Assembly (NCBI RefSeq): GCF_029016485.1
Contig: NZ_CP092106.1
Coordinates: 1,612,001-1,676,000 of the forward strand
Length of the DNA: 64,000 bases
From: Vibrio sp. JC009
Lineage (GTDB): Bacteria > Pseudomonadota > Gammaproteobacteria > Enterobacterales > Vibrionaceae
Direction: 5' to 3'
Position 1 is the first letter of the stretch, and each line of letters begins with the position of its first letter. Below are positions 26,821-35,308 of this stretch, in pieces. The translations under genes and the position numbers were made by a program. Under the pieces are notes generated by a model that was not told the DNA's origin, did not search any database, and was given only the letters and a program-made list of their open reading frames with translations.

Positions 26821-27471
26821 TTAAAATGCCCGGTTTATAATATCTTTATTCTCCAGAACCTGTTGCCTGGCTCCATGCATTCCCACTTCAAAAATAGCGT
26901 TTGCCAGCGTTGTCGATTTAACGCTATAGCTTGAACCCAAACGAGAGATCAGCGGGTATAGAATCCTGTATAAACGATACCAGATGTTTGGCTCATTTCT
27001 TGGTGTAACCGGATAGATGTATCCTGGTCTAAATGTATAAAACTCAGGGTGAGCCTTGTTTAAGATGTTTTCGATCTCACCTTTATCTTTTGCAAACATC
27101 ATTTTTGACGATTCTGAACGATCAGCTCCAGCACCACTTAGCAGGCAGAAGCGAACTTCTTTACCTAAACTAACCAGTTTTTGCGACAGAGCATGCGGAT
27201 AACCTACCGTAATATCGTGGAAAGTTTGTCTGTCTACTTGCCCTGTATAAACACCAAGACAGTAGAAAACCACATCCGTATCTGTCAGATACTCCTCAAC
27301 TTGTTCCAGGCTGAAAAAATCCTCAATTACGATTTCATGCAACTTCTTATGACTTATGCCTGACTTCCGTCTGACCAAAGAAACGACCTGTGATACACGC
27401 GAGTCGTTCAGGCTCATTTCCAGAACCAATCCGCCAATCATTCCTGTTGCACCGGTTAATAATACTTTCAT
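26821..27471 (-). CDS. NAD(P)-binding protein, NmrA/epimerase-like
   Basis: This 216-residue Rossmann protein has the dinucleotide motif LLTGATGMIGG at residues 4-14 and SLVRRKSG after the second strand, followed by DVVFYCLGVYTGQ and LLSGAGADRSESSKMMFAKDKGEIE. The last resembles the atypical SDR group of YbjT/oxidoreductase HTATIP2-like proteins. ATG 27471 follows AAAGG at good spacing and fits the family start; the open frame runs further upstream without support. It is the last gene of a four-gene operon, 10 bp after the metallophosphoesterase. Confidence 0.8.
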   Translation of the reverse strand: MKVLLTGATGMIGGLVLEMSLNDSRVSQVVSLVRRKSGISHKKLHEIVIEDFFSLEQVEEYLTDTDVVFYCLGVYTGQVDRQTFHDITVGYPHALSQKLVSLGKEVRFCLLSGAGADRSESSKMMFAKDKGEIENILNKAHPEFYTFRPGYIYPVTPRNEPNIWYRLYRILYPLISRLGSSYSVKSTTLANAIFEVGMHGARQQVLENKDIINRAF

Positions 27472-27481
27472 TGCAGACCTT

Positions 27482-28591
27482 TTAAGATTTAGGGATAAGA
27501 TTAATAAGGGTTGCTTCTCCTGTTGTGCTGATTCGCATCGGAGGGCCAAAGGTACCCACTCCCTGGCCGACATAAACCTGAGTACCCTGGTATTGATATA
27601 ATCCTTTCACGTATTCAAACTGAAACTGTGCAAAGAGCGTAGCAGGGAAAATCTGACCTGCGTGAGTATGCCCACTGACCACAAGATCCGCTCCAGCCAT
27701 GTTCATATACTTAATTCCAACCGGACTATGGTGCATGACTACAATAGGACGCTCTTTATCGAGGCTCAACGTGGGCATTACACTTTTGATTGTTTCCTCT
27801 TTATCTGAGGCATGGAGATCGAGTGTGTCTTCATCAGCGTTAAGGTAATCGAGGCCAACCAACTGGATTCCTTTCAGTTCAACAATATCGTTCTCCAGTA
27901 CATGCACACCCAGCGCCTTGAGTTTATTTTGAAGTTCCCTGATAGCGACATAGTTATCATGATTGCCAGTGGTAAAATAGACAGGACTCACTGAGATAGA
28001 GAGAGGGTCTAAGATATCTGGAGCCAGTCCTTCCATACCGTCTATAAGATCACCATTGATTAGCACCGCGTCTGGTTTCAGCCGGTTAATATCGTCGACA
28101 AGGCTTTCCAACCTGGACTTATCACCAAAGGGGCCGAGGTGAATATCCGGGATATGATATAAAGTAACGGGTTGTTTTAGCCCTGCAATTTCAATGTCTA
28201 ACTCAATGTTTTCATAACTCCGGGCATGGATATAACCATAAAAAGATATCACCAGAGAGAGCACAATAATTGCCGTCGCCGCTACCTTTGAAGTAATTGG
28301 CAACAGCTTGCTCGTAGCCAGATAAACAATCAACAGCAACACAACAAAGAACATAAATCCAAGCCACACGTTGCCAAGCTTAAACAGCGATAGCATAACC
28401 GGATTTGTCTCCTGCGCAGCAGCACCTGTTCCCCAGATCCCGATAAACGTTAGAGTGCTAAAAGCGATGATGAGCCAACGGGTTTTTGTTAGCCCCAGCA
28501 TTTTTCCCAGCTTATGAGGCGTATAGAGAGTGCCGGCAATAATAGCCAGTAGAATCACTATATTAAGTGCGATAAATAGTGCCATGCTCAT
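27482..28591 (-). CDS. Membrane-bound metallophosphoesterase
   Basis: This 369-residue protein has four N-terminal transmembrane segments and then a calcineurin-type phosphoesterase domain. Metal ligands are visible in IPDIHLGPFG (DxH), INGDLIDG (GDxxDG), TTGNHDNY (GNHD), VVMHHSP and VSGHTHAGQ (GHxH). The layout matches the YkuE-like/UDP-2,3-diacylglucosamine phosphatase-related family of membrane metallophosphoesterases. The substrate is unknown. It sits between an MBL-fold lipoprotein gene (62-bp gap) and the NAD(P)-binding gene. Confidence 0.85.
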   Translation of the reverse strand: MSMALFIALNIVILLAIIAGTLYTPHKLGKMLGLTKTRWLIIAFSTLTFIGIWGTGAAAQETNPVMLSLFKLGNVWLGFMFFVVLLLIVYLATSKLLPITSKVAATAIIVLSLVISFYGYIHARSYENIELDIEIAGLKQPVTLYHIPDIHLGPFGDKSRLESLVDDINRLKPDAVLINGDLIDGMEGLAPDILDPLSISVSPVYFTTGNHDNYVAIRELQNKLKALGVHVLENDIVELKGIQLVGLDYLNADEDTLDLHASDKEETIKSVMPTLSLDKERPIVVMHHSPVGIKYMNMAGADLVVSGHTHAGQIFPATLFAQFQFEYVKGLYQYQGTQVYVGQGVGTFGPPMRISTTGEATLINLIPKS

Positions 28592-28653
28592 ATATGTTCC
28601 TCATCCCGGGAGTTATTGGTTTATCTCACTACAACCAGTCTTATTCACTAAAT

Positions 28654-29790
28654 CTAATTGTTAGCTAAATCTAAAATTTTGTCCCACCAGGAGTTATTGT
28701 ACTTTCCTTTTAATGCCTGACCTTTATTAATCACTACCCGCTCACCTATAACCGGAGTTGCCAGCTCGACCCCCATCTCTTCCGAATACATTCGTATTTT
28801 GGTAAGAGGATCTTTCCATGAGTGTGTGCTCAGGCTGAAAGTACTGTTGTGGATCGGAAGCATCACTTGTCCTTTCAGGTCCAGGTGAGCCATAACGGTC
28901 TCTTTCGGTCTCATATGAACATCCGGCCAAAGCAGGTTATAAGCGCCATTTTCCATCATTGTGATGTCAAAAGGACCGTACTTGTCACCAATTTGCTTAA
29001 AGCCAGAAAAATAGCCGCTGTCGCCGTTAAAAAAAACAGAATGGTTTTCTGTGCGAACTACCCATGACGACCATAGCGCTTCATTTCTGTCTGTTAGCGA
29101 GCGTCCGGAAAAATGCTGAGCCGGTGTAGAAATGATCTCAGTGCCAGCGTTAGAAGCCACGCTCCACCATCCTAACTCTGTTATTTTACCTTCAGGTACA
29201 TCCCAACCTTTCAGAAACCCTGCATTACCCAGCGGAAGATAAAAGTGTGCGGTTTTGTCAGCCAACTCCCTGATACTAGCTTCATCAAGGTGATCAAAAT
29301 GATTGTGAGAGATGATCACACCGTCTAACGGCGGTAGCGACTTTATATCAATGGGTGGCTGATGGAAGCGTTTAGGTCCGATCCACTGATAAGGCGAAAC
29401 TCTTTCTGAAAATACCGGATCAAACAACCAAAAACGGCCTTCAAGCGCCATAAGAATGGTGGAATGGCCTAACCGGTAGAGAACAAGGTTTTCGCTCTCG
29501 ATATCATACTCCAGACCTTCTTTTGTCATCATCGTTACCGGTATTTCAACATCCGGCTCGGCCTCAGGATCACTATCAAACAGTATTGCCCAACCACCGC
29601 GAAAGAACTTAGTGAAACTCACTTCATCCATCTTTTTCTCGTTATGGAACTTCCCGTCATGATAATAATCCAGATGACTGTAATCCTTGGCTTCACTACT
29701 AACGCACCCGGAAAGCGTTGCAGCCAAAATGAAGCCGCCGGATATCGCTAGCTTTGCTGAAGATTTGAAACTTTTAATATGTGAAGTCAT
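28654..29790 (-). CDS. MBL-fold hydrolase, predicted lipoprotein (NAPE-PLD-like)
   Basis: This 378-residue protein has a lipoprotein signal ending in the lipobox LSGC (about residue 29). The metallo-beta-lactamase fold domain shows LYRLGHSTILMAL, VIISHNHFDHLDEASI (HxHxDH), TPAQHFSGRSL, FFNGDSGY and LPIHNSTF. These motifs and the length resemble NAPE-hydrolysing phospholipase D and UlaG-type enzymes, so a phospholipid-like substrate at the membrane is possible. ATG 29790 is used because it starts the signal sequence. It is second in an operon with an AraC-type site upstream. Confidence 0.83.
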   Translation of the reverse strand: MTSHIKSFKSSAKLAISGGFILAATLSGCVSSEAKDYSHLDYYHDGKFHNEKKMDEVSFTKFFRGGWAILFDSDPEAEPDVEIPVTMMTKEGLEYDIESENLVLYRLGHSTILMALEGRFWLFDPVFSERVSPYQWIGPKRFHQPPIDIKSLPPLDGVIISHNHFDHLDEASIRELADKTAHFYLPLGNAGFLKGWDVPEGKITELGWWSVASNAGTEIISTPAQHFSGRSLTDRNEALWSSWVVRTENHSVFFNGDSGYFSGFKQIGDKYGPFDITMMENGAYNLLWPDVHMRPKETVMAHLDLKGQVMLPIHNSTFSLSTHSWKDPLTKIRMYSEEMGVELATPVIGERVVINKGQALKGKYNNSWWDKILDLANN

Positions 29791-29836
29791 AACCTTTGAA
29801 TACCTGTTGTGTTCAGTGAATATGAAAATATTCGGC

Positions 29837-30217
29837 TTAGTTCGAGGCAACACTTACCTGACGGTAGGCCTGCAACTCAGCAGTTAACCAATCACCAGAA
29901 GTCTTTACGGCTTCGCCAGGGCACTGAATCGTATAGGGCTTATTGCTATAGGTACTCTTCGTAGCACTTAACTCAATAAAGGTTTCCGTGTCTTTGATAC
30001 GTTTCTTGAAATAGTCATATTTACGTTGGATATGCGCTACAGCGTCTTGACCGTTGTACGCTTTCCCATTACGTATAAACTGGCACTCTGAACTCTCAAC
30101 AAAGTGCATTAAGTGCTTAATCTCTCCTTGCAGGCTGGACTCACTCTGTCCATATGCAAAAGGAGTCGCTGCCAGAGCAATAGTGAAAATGGCTCGTGCG
30201 GCAATATGCCTTGTCAT
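29837..30217 (-). CDS. Periplasmic DUF5329-like protein
   Basis: This 126-residue protein has a signal peptide (AIFTIALAATPFAYGQS). The mature part, with HFVESSECQFIRNGKAYNGQDAVAHIQRKYDYFKKRI and YSNKPYTIQCPGE, contains two conserved cysteines. This pattern resembles the DUF5329 family as I remember it; no function is known to me. It is first in the operon that continues with the MBL lipoprotein, metallophosphoesterase and NAD(P)-binding genes. Confidence 0.7.
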   Translation of the reverse strand: MTRHIAARAIFTIALAATPFAYGQSESSLQGEIKHLMHFVESSECQFIRNGKAYNGQDAVAHIQRKYDYFKKRIKDTETFIELSATKSTYSNKPYTIQCPGEAVKTSGDWLTAELQAYRQVSVASN

Positions 30218-30338
30218 CTTATCTCTCCTGGGTCATTCAAATATAAAGCTAACTGAATGTCTCTTTTAGTACAGCTGCTCATCCGCGAACAGATTTTTCT
30301 TATTGAACGTATTATAACCAGCTCCAAGCAGCATCCAC

Positions 30339-30369
30339 TTATACATTTCACGGAAAAATGTATACATTT
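30339..30369 (-). promoter_or_regulatory. AraC-type operator, site 2
   Basis: Half-sites TTATACATTT (30339) and GTATACATTT (30360) are 21 bp apart and share the spacer core cggaaa with the other sites. They lie 122-152 bp before the DUF5329 gene start and would control the four-gene operon 30217-26821. Confidence 0.55.
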
Positions 30370-30385
30370 TCAGATCGCTTGTTTT

Positions 30386-30862
30386 CTATTTTGACTGACT
30401 CTTTAAGTCCATTACCCGCTGTTTCAGCGCTTTATTGACTTCGGCATAACTCACTTCCATTGGGGTATGATCCCAGAAGAGAACATATGCTCCCTTGTAG
30501 TCTTCATGGATAGTGACTTTGGTTCCCTCAGGTACCGGCTCAAGCGCATAGGTGTGATCAAAGGTAATGATTCCCCATGTGCCACCGTATTGGTTCAGCA
30601 GTTTCTCAGGGATAACCTGCTTCACCTTCGCCTTGATTTCATATTGCTTGCCACCAGGTTCTCTGAACTGCATAACGACCTTTTCACCTTCCTCAAGTTT
30701 TCCCTCGGCAGAAAGAATGACAGGGTTCCACTCTGGGTAGGATGCTGTGTCGGTAAGTACCGCCCATACCTCTTGAGGTGAAGCTTCAATCACGGTTTCG
30801 TTATTCACTGATGCACAGCCGACTAAACCTAAAGTAAGCAAACTTATAATCGATTTTTTCAT
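30386..30862 (-). CDS. SRPBCC-domain lipoprotein (copy 1)
   Basis: This 158-residue product has a lipoprotein signal (LLTLGLVGCAS, lipobox LVGC) followed by an SRPBCC/START-like hydrophobic-ligand fold: VIEASPQEVWAVLTDTASYPEWNPVILSAEGKLEEGEKV, LLNQYGGTWGIITFDHTY and HEDYKGAYVLFWD. A paralogue at 33674 has the same blocks. Such domains bind lipids or other hydrophobic ligands; the ligand here is unknown. It follows the second hydrolase gene in one operon. Confidence 0.8.
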   Translation of the reverse strand: MKKSIISLLTLGLVGCASVNNETVIEASPQEVWAVLTDTASYPEWNPVILSAEGKLEEGEKVVMQFREPGGKQYEIKAKVKQVIPEKLLNQYGGTWGIITFDHTYALEPVPEGTKVTIHEDYKGAYVLFWDHTPMEVSYAEVNKALKQRVMDLKSQSK

Positions 30863-30941
30863 ACTGATTTCCCTCTGAAAGGGAGGCTGACTCCAGCCTC
30901 ATTAACCATTTTGACTAAACTCGTTTCCTGAAACCCTGGGT

Positions 30942-31838
30942 TTAACCAATATATTTATTAAACCATCCCACAATCGGTGCAGGATTTTTTCCTATCCAGT
31001 CATAGGCTGCGGCTCTGTTGTGTGCAGCAGACTTAAGCTTCGGAATATCAAGCCATAGCATCTCTTTTTCCACGGCAAGGTTGTCATAGATATTCTGGAC
31101 AAAATCCATCTTAGAGAACGGGTCGTTTTTGTTTTGAATAATCATAGTTGGTACCTTGATGCTCTTCGCATCCTCAAGATAGGTACTGTCCATAAAATCA
31201 ATGCCGGTGCGTTTTTTTATCACTTTGTTGGTACTTTTCTGCAAGAAACCCGGAATACCCATAGCGGAAACAAATGTCGGGTAATCCACCGGCTGAATAG
31301 AAACCATGGCTTTAATATTAGTATACTTACTAAGACCGTTTTCCATTGCAAAACCGTAGATTGAGGCGCTGCTACCCATACAGATGCTAAACAGGCCAAT
31401 TTCGCTGTCCTGGTAGTCCGGGTGAGCATTGATGTAGTCAACGGCCGCGATCAGATCTTTTGCTTCCTCTTTACCCCAGGTTATCCACGGCATAGTGCCT
31501 TTCTCACTGTCACCATGGTTTCTCATGTCATACATCAGGACAGAGTAACCTTCGTCCACCAGGTATTTCGCCTGATTCAGAAACTCGATATCCGTTGGGT
31601 AGCCTTTTATCATGCCTTTGTCTTTTCGGGTGTAGCCAGAGCGGCAGCACTGGATACCAAAATGAGACTGGATAATGACCTTGTTTTTACTTCCTTTGAT
31701 CAACCATGCCGAAATCGTTACGCCGTCAGCGGCTTTAAAATTGACATCTTCGTAATCCATTCCCCAGTTTGCCGGGGTATCAAATACCGGTGACTTAGAA
31801 GGTTTGATCATGGTATCCGCTAAAATTCTGCCTAACAT
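30942..31838 (-). CDS. Alpha/beta hydrolase with cysteine at the nucleophile position (paralogue 2)
   Basis: This 298-residue close paralogue of 25770-26642 shares SPVFDTPANWGMDYEDVNFKAADGVTISAWLI, VLMYDMRNHGDSEKG, a nucleophile elbow IGLFSICMGSSAS with Cys, the acid region IIQNKNDPFSKMDFV and the tail NRAAAYDWIGKNPAPIV-WFNKYIG. It is probably cytoplasmic. It heads an operon with the SRPBCC lipoprotein gene and is divergent from a TetR gene, with repeated operator-like sequences in the shared promoter region. Confidence 0.8.
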   Translation of the reverse strand: MLGRILADTMIKPSKSPVFDTPANWGMDYEDVNFKAADGVTISAWLIKGSKNKVIIQSHFGIQCCRSGYTRKDKGMIKGYPTDIEFLNQAKYLVDEGYSVLMYDMRNHGDSEKGTMPWITWGKEEAKDLIAAVDYINAHPDYQDSEIGLFSICMGSSASIYGFAMENGLSKYTNIKAMVSIQPVDYPTFVSAMGIPGFLQKSTNKVIKKRTGIDFMDSTYLEDAKSIKVPTMIIQNKNDPFSKMDFVQNIYDNLAVEKEMLWLDIPKLKSAAHNRAAAYDWIGKNPAPIVGWFNKYIG

Positions 31839-31955
31839 ATTCTGTATCCTGCTTTATTGAACTAAATCTAATTAAACACTCGACCATTCACGCACCTTCT
31901 GAAGATGCTTTCCTACATAACAGTAGGCTTGGGTATGGCTTGTTTGGGTCACACC

Positions 31956-32015
31956 AAAATGTAAACCAGTCGGTGCAATATATCGATAAAGTTTGAAAAT
32001 GTAAACCCAGTGGTG
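31956..32015. promoter_or_regulatory. Candidate TetR operator region
   Basis: Two related 20-bp sequences, AAAATGTAAACCAGTCGGTG (31956) and AAAATGTAAACCCAGTGGTG (31996), lie 40 bp apart between the divergent hydrolase and TetR genes. The location is typical for a TetR repressor that controls itself and the neighbour. Each unit has only a weak internal dyad. Confidence 0.5.
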
Positions 32016-32067
32016 TATTTTTTGCGTTAGTTTGATTTAGTCGTATCCAAAGTCAGGTTGTAATCCA

Positions 32068-32685
32068 ATGGCAGAGAAAAGAAAAAAGTGTACCGAGTTA
32101 AAGCGTGAGGCCATCATTTTCGCAGCAATGTCTGCATTTCAGGAGTTTGGCGTTGAAGCAACCAGCATGAATAAAATTGCGCAGCTTGCTCAGGTATCAA
32201 AACGCACCATCTACAACCACTTCGAATCAAAAGAAGAGCTGATTATGTACCTGCTTTCCGATCTCTGGAGCAGTGCCGTAAGTCAGGTTGAAGTGTGCTA
32301 CGACAGAGATAAGCCTTTGGATGGGCAGCTATATCAGTTGCTGATGGCGGACGTAAATACCACAAGTGATCCATCGTTTATCAATCTGGCTCGTGTTGCT
32401 GCGGGGCACTTCTTATTCCATCCGGAAGTGCTTTTGTCGCAAAGACAAAGGTTATCTGAGCAGCAAACACCACTTCTGCAATGGTTAACAGAAGCATCAA
32501 ACGACCAGAAGCTAAACATAGATGACATACAATATGCTTATACTCAGTTAAATAACATGTTAAGCGGCAGCGCCTTCTGGCCCCAGTTGGTACAACATAT
32601 GCCAATTTTGAATGAAGCAGAGAAAGATAAATTAGTCAGCGATACGGTGACCATGTTTCTGGCTCTGTATTCGGTGGAAAAGTAG
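32068..32685 (+). CDS. TetR family transcriptional regulator
   Basis: This 205-residue TetR-type repressor has an N-terminal helix-turn-helix in REAIIFAAMSAFQEFGVEATSMNKIAQLAQVSKRTIYNHFESKEELIMYLL (residues 13-63), followed by an all-helical ligand-binding part like the AefR/RutR C-terminal class. The divergent orientation to the hydrolase-SRPBCC operon makes that operon the likely target. It is convergent with the AraC-type gene; a weak dyad (atcccc...ggggat, 32706-32734) lies between. Confidence 0.87.
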   Translation: MAEKRKKCTELKREAIIFAAMSAFQEFGVEATSMNKIAQLAQVSKRTIYNHFESKEELIMYLLSDLWSSAVSQVEVCYDRDKPLDGQLYQLLMADVNTTSDPSFINLARVAAGHFLFHPEVLLSQRQRLSEQQTPLLQWLTEASNDQKLNIDDIQYAYTQLNNMLSGSAFWPQLVQHMPILNEAEKDKLVSDTVTMFLALYSVEK

Positions 32686-32733
32686 TTCTGGCTGTTTTTC
32701 CTAAAATCCCCCTGGTTTCTTTAATATCGGGGA

Positions 32734-33672
32734 TCAGTTGAGCTTTCTATACTCCAGCGGGCTCATGCCGGTTTTAGCTTTAAACAGCTTGCTGAAATGC
32801 TGTGGGTACTCGAATCCAAGACCATAAGCGATTTGACTTACCTGCTCATCGGTTGCCAGAAGGTGATTCTTAGCTCTTTCAATCAGGTAGTCCTGAATAT
32901 ATTGCTGAGCATTTCTGCCTGTGGCGTTTTTCAGCATGTCACTGAGATACGAGCCTGACATATGCATGGCTTCACTAAAGTACTTTACGGAAGGCAGCCC
33001 CAGCTCAAGAGTCTTTTCGGTGTCAAAGTAATCCTTCAGTAAAGCATCCAATTTGCTGATCAGATCAAGGTTGTGGTTACTGCGAACGTAAAACTGCCGG
33101 TCATAGAAACGGGTACAATAATCCAGTATCAGCTCAATATTAGAAACAATAAGCTTTTGCGTATGCTTATCAATATTCTGGTTGTACTCTTCTTCTATCT
33201 GATTGACTAAATCGGTCAGGATCCTCTGTTCACGATCTGAAATATGCAGGGCTTCGTGGGTATCGTATGAGAAGTACGAATACTCTTCGATATGTTTAGC
33301 CAAACCAGAGCGGCGGATGAGATCCGGATGAAAAAGCAGTGTCCAGCCAGATTCACCTTCCAGTTCACGGGTATTTGAGTATTGCTGAGCCTGACCGGGC
33401 TTGGTAAATATCATACTACCCTGATGGAAATCATAGTGATTCCGGCCATAGATAATATCGCCCTTTATTCCAGATTTGAGTGCTACCTGATAAAAATCAT
33501 AAACATAGGTATGATCACCATAATCATAATCTGTTACTGATTTATCAATCTGAATCAGAGATACAAGCGGGTGCCTCGGTGCAGGCAAACCAAGCGCATC
33601 GTGGATCTGAGAAATACTGGAAATATGGATGATTTCTTTCATAGCAGCCTGTGTTTTAGTCAGCTTATGCAT
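32734..33672 (-). CDS. AraC family transcriptional regulator (segment A)
   Basis: This 312-residue regulator has an N-terminal cupin-like ligand domain (residues 20-170) and a C-terminal AraC helix-turn-helix pair (about 215-312): SVKYFSEAMHMSGSYLSDMLKNATG and VSQIAYGLGFEYPQHFSKLFKAKTGMSPLEYRK. It follows the SRPBCC gene with 1 bp between stop and start, so it is translated with it. It is the best candidate to bind the 21-bp-spaced GTATACATATT sites in this segment, including the one before its own operon. Confidence 0.88.
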   Translation of the reverse strand: MHKLTKTQAAMKEIIHISSISQIHDALGLPAPRHPLVSLIQIDKSVTDYDYGDHTYVYDFYQVALKSGIKGDIIYGRNHYDFHQGSMIFTKPGQAQQYSNTRELEGESGWTLLFHPDLIRRSGLAKHIEEYSYFSYDTHEALHISDREQRILTDLVNQIEEEYNQNIDKHTQKLIVSNIELILDYCTRFYDRQFYVRSNHNLDLISKLDALLKDYFDTEKTLELGLPSVKYFSEAMHMSGSYLSDMLKNATGRNAQQYIQDYLIERAKNHLLATDEQVSQIAYGLGFEYPQHFSKLFKAKTGMSPLEYRKLN

Positions 33673-33673
33673 A

Positions 33674-34153
33674 TTAGTTTATCTCAGCCACACGATTTTT
33701 CAGTGAAACAGCCAGCTTTTTGTATTGTTTCTCCACACCGGAAGGATCCCAGAAGTTAACCCAGGCCCCGGTGTAGTCTTCATGAATAATAACGCGTGTA
33801 CCATTTTCCACCGGCTCAAGCAGATAGGTATGATCAAAGGTAAGAATACCCCAGTAGCCACCGGACTGATTCAACAATTTGTGAGGAATATAAGATTTTA
33901 CCTTTGCCGCAATTTTGGCTGACTTCTCTTCTGATTCCTGCACCTGATACGTAATTTTCTCTCCCTGCTCCAGTTTGCCGTCCAGCACGGTAAACACCGG
34001 GTTCCATTCCGGATAACGCTCAACGTCAGTCAATACCTGCCAGACTTTACTTGGTGATGCGGGAATGTCGATTTCAGTATGAACAGATTTTGCCCCCAAC
34101 ATGGCACTAAGTGATGCGGTAGCGGTGATAAGTGTGGTTGATAGTAGTGGCAT
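33674..34153 (-). CDS. SRPBCC-domain protein (copy 2)
   Basis: This 159-residue paralogue of 30386-30862 has a hydrophobic N terminus without a lipobox (LLSTTLITATASLSAMLGA), so it is probably secreted or membrane-anchored. The fold blocks TEIDIPASPSKVWQVLTDVERYPEWNPVF, LLNQSGGYWGILTFDHTYLLEPV and HEDYTGAWVNFWD match copy 1 closely. It lies between an SDR gene and the AraC-type gene in one operon, with a hairpin upstream of it. Confidence 0.78.
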   Translation of the reverse strand: MPLLSTTLITATASLSAMLGAKSVHTEIDIPASPSKVWQVLTDVERYPEWNPVFTVLDGKLEQGEKITYQVQESEEKSAKIAAKVKSYIPHKLLNQSGGYWGILTFDHTYLLEPVENGTRVIIHEDYTGAWVNFWDPSGVEKQYKKLAVSLKNRVAEIN

Positions 34154-34181
34154 TCAGAGGCTCTCCGGGAGGTTAAAATAT

Positions 34182-34208
34182 AGGTGGTTTACCGCTGTAA
34201 ACCACCTT
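34182..34208. terminator. Hairpin between SDR and SRPBCC genes
   Basis: AGGTGGTTTAC-cgctg-TAAACCACCT forms a strong stem. On the minus strand it is followed by TATATTTT, so it may act as a partial terminator lowering transcription of the downstream SRPBCC and AraC genes. Confidence 0.5.
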
Positions 34209-34220
34209 TGGGCTAATTTG

Positions 34221-35057
34221 TTACTGGGGTAGCAGCATTTCCTGCATTTTCTGCAAGAACTCTTCTCGCGGCATAGACAGCTTCATACCAAGCAGCATAC
34301 TGGCATCTGAACCGACTTCATTATGAATAGGCATATCTTGAGTTGCGCACTGATAGATCGCATCAGCCACATCCTGAGGATCGGCATCTTTGCCACTATG
34401 ACGCTGCATCTGTGCGGCCAGCTCAGCGAAATGTGCAGCCACTTTTTGAGCCTGCGCCTGAAGCTCTTCATCACCAGCCGCTATGTTGTTATCGGTAGCA
34501 GCGTTGAAGTTTGTACCGAACGCGCCAGGTGCTATGGTATGTACTTTGATATTAAACGGAGCCAGTTCCATAGCCAGGCCTTCAGACCAGCCCTGCATGG
34601 CGAACTTGCTGGCTGAATAGGTGGTTGTGCATGGCAAACCAATTTCACCGGCCATAGAGGTCACATTGATAATACAACCGGATTTCTGTTTTCTGAAGTA
34701 TGGCAACACCGTTCTGGCAGTTCGCATCGGGCCATAAACATTGGTATCAAACATAGATTGAATCTGCTCTTCAGTGAACTGCTCAAACATAGCATGTCCG
34801 CCAAAGCCTGCGTTATTTACCAGGACATCAATGCTTCCGAAGGTATCGATACCTTTGGCTAGCGCTGCATCTATAGTTTCCTGACTGGTTACATCAAGTT
34901 TTGTCACCAGTACATTCTCCAGCTCATTGAGTTCTGTCTCTTTTTCTGGTGAGCGCATGGTCGCAATAACATTCCAGCCATTGCTCTGAAAAGTCTTAAC
35001 CGCTAAACGACCAAACCCGGAACTGCATCCTGTGATAAGTACAGTTTTATTGCTCAT
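34221..35057 (-). CDS. Short-chain dehydrogenase/reductase (segment A, copy 2)
   Basis: This 278-residue classical SDR has TGCSSGFGRLA at residues 9-19, NNAGFGGHA, NVTSMAGEIG with the catalytic Ser, and YSASKFAMQGWSEGLAMEL (YxxxK). It is a paralogue of 24930-25757 with the same NGWNVIATMRSPEKE start, suggesting NADP(H). It is the first gene of the operon with SRPBCC copy 2 and the AraC-type gene, about 100 bp downstream of an operator. Confidence 0.85.
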   Translation of the reverse strand: MSNKTVLITGCSSGFGRLAVKTFQSNGWNVIATMRSPEKETELNELENVLVTKLDVTSQETIDAALAKGIDTFGSIDVLVNNAGFGGHAMFEQFTEEQIQSMFDTNVYGPMRTARTVLPYFRKQKSGCIINVTSMAGEIGLPCTTTYSASKFAMQGWSEGLAMELAPFNIKVHTIAPGAFGTNFNAATDNNIAAGDEELQAQAQKVAAHFAELAAQMQRHSGKDADPQDVADAIYQCATQDMPIHNEVGSDASMLLGMKLSMPREEFLQKMQEMLLPQ

Positions 35058-35153
35058 GTTTCACCTCTTAAATTTATAGATATTTTGGTTCGTAACTAAA
35101 TGTCAATCACTTGGTTAGTGAAGCCATTGTATAGAGGAAGAGCTGCGCCCAAC

Positions 35154-35185
35154 GTATACATATTCCGGAAAGATGTATACATATT
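35154..35185 (-). promoter_or_regulatory. AraC-type operator, site 3
   Basis: GTATACATATT at 35154 and again at 35175 are exactly 21 bp apart with the same ccggaaaga spacer as site 1. It lies 97-128 bp before the SDR start at 35057 and would give autoregulation of the SDR-SRPBCC-araC operon. Confidence 0.65.
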
Positions 35186-35203
35186 GAGATTCCGTGTTCT
35201 TTG

Positions 35204-35235
35204 AATATGTATAAGTATTGCGGGGATATATATAC
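35204..35235 (+). promoter_or_regulatory. AraC-type operator, site 4, inverted
   Basis: On the minus strand the half-sites read GTATATATATC (35235-35225) and TTATACATATT (35214-35204), again 21 bp apart. It points towards the divergent hydrolase gene at 35309, so each of the two divergent promoters has its own site. Confidence 0.5.
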
Positions 35236-35308
35236 GTGGGATTTCTTCGGCTTAGTTAATCTGTAGGAAAGCAAACAACTTGCTTACAACAAAATTACGA
35301 GGCCGAAA

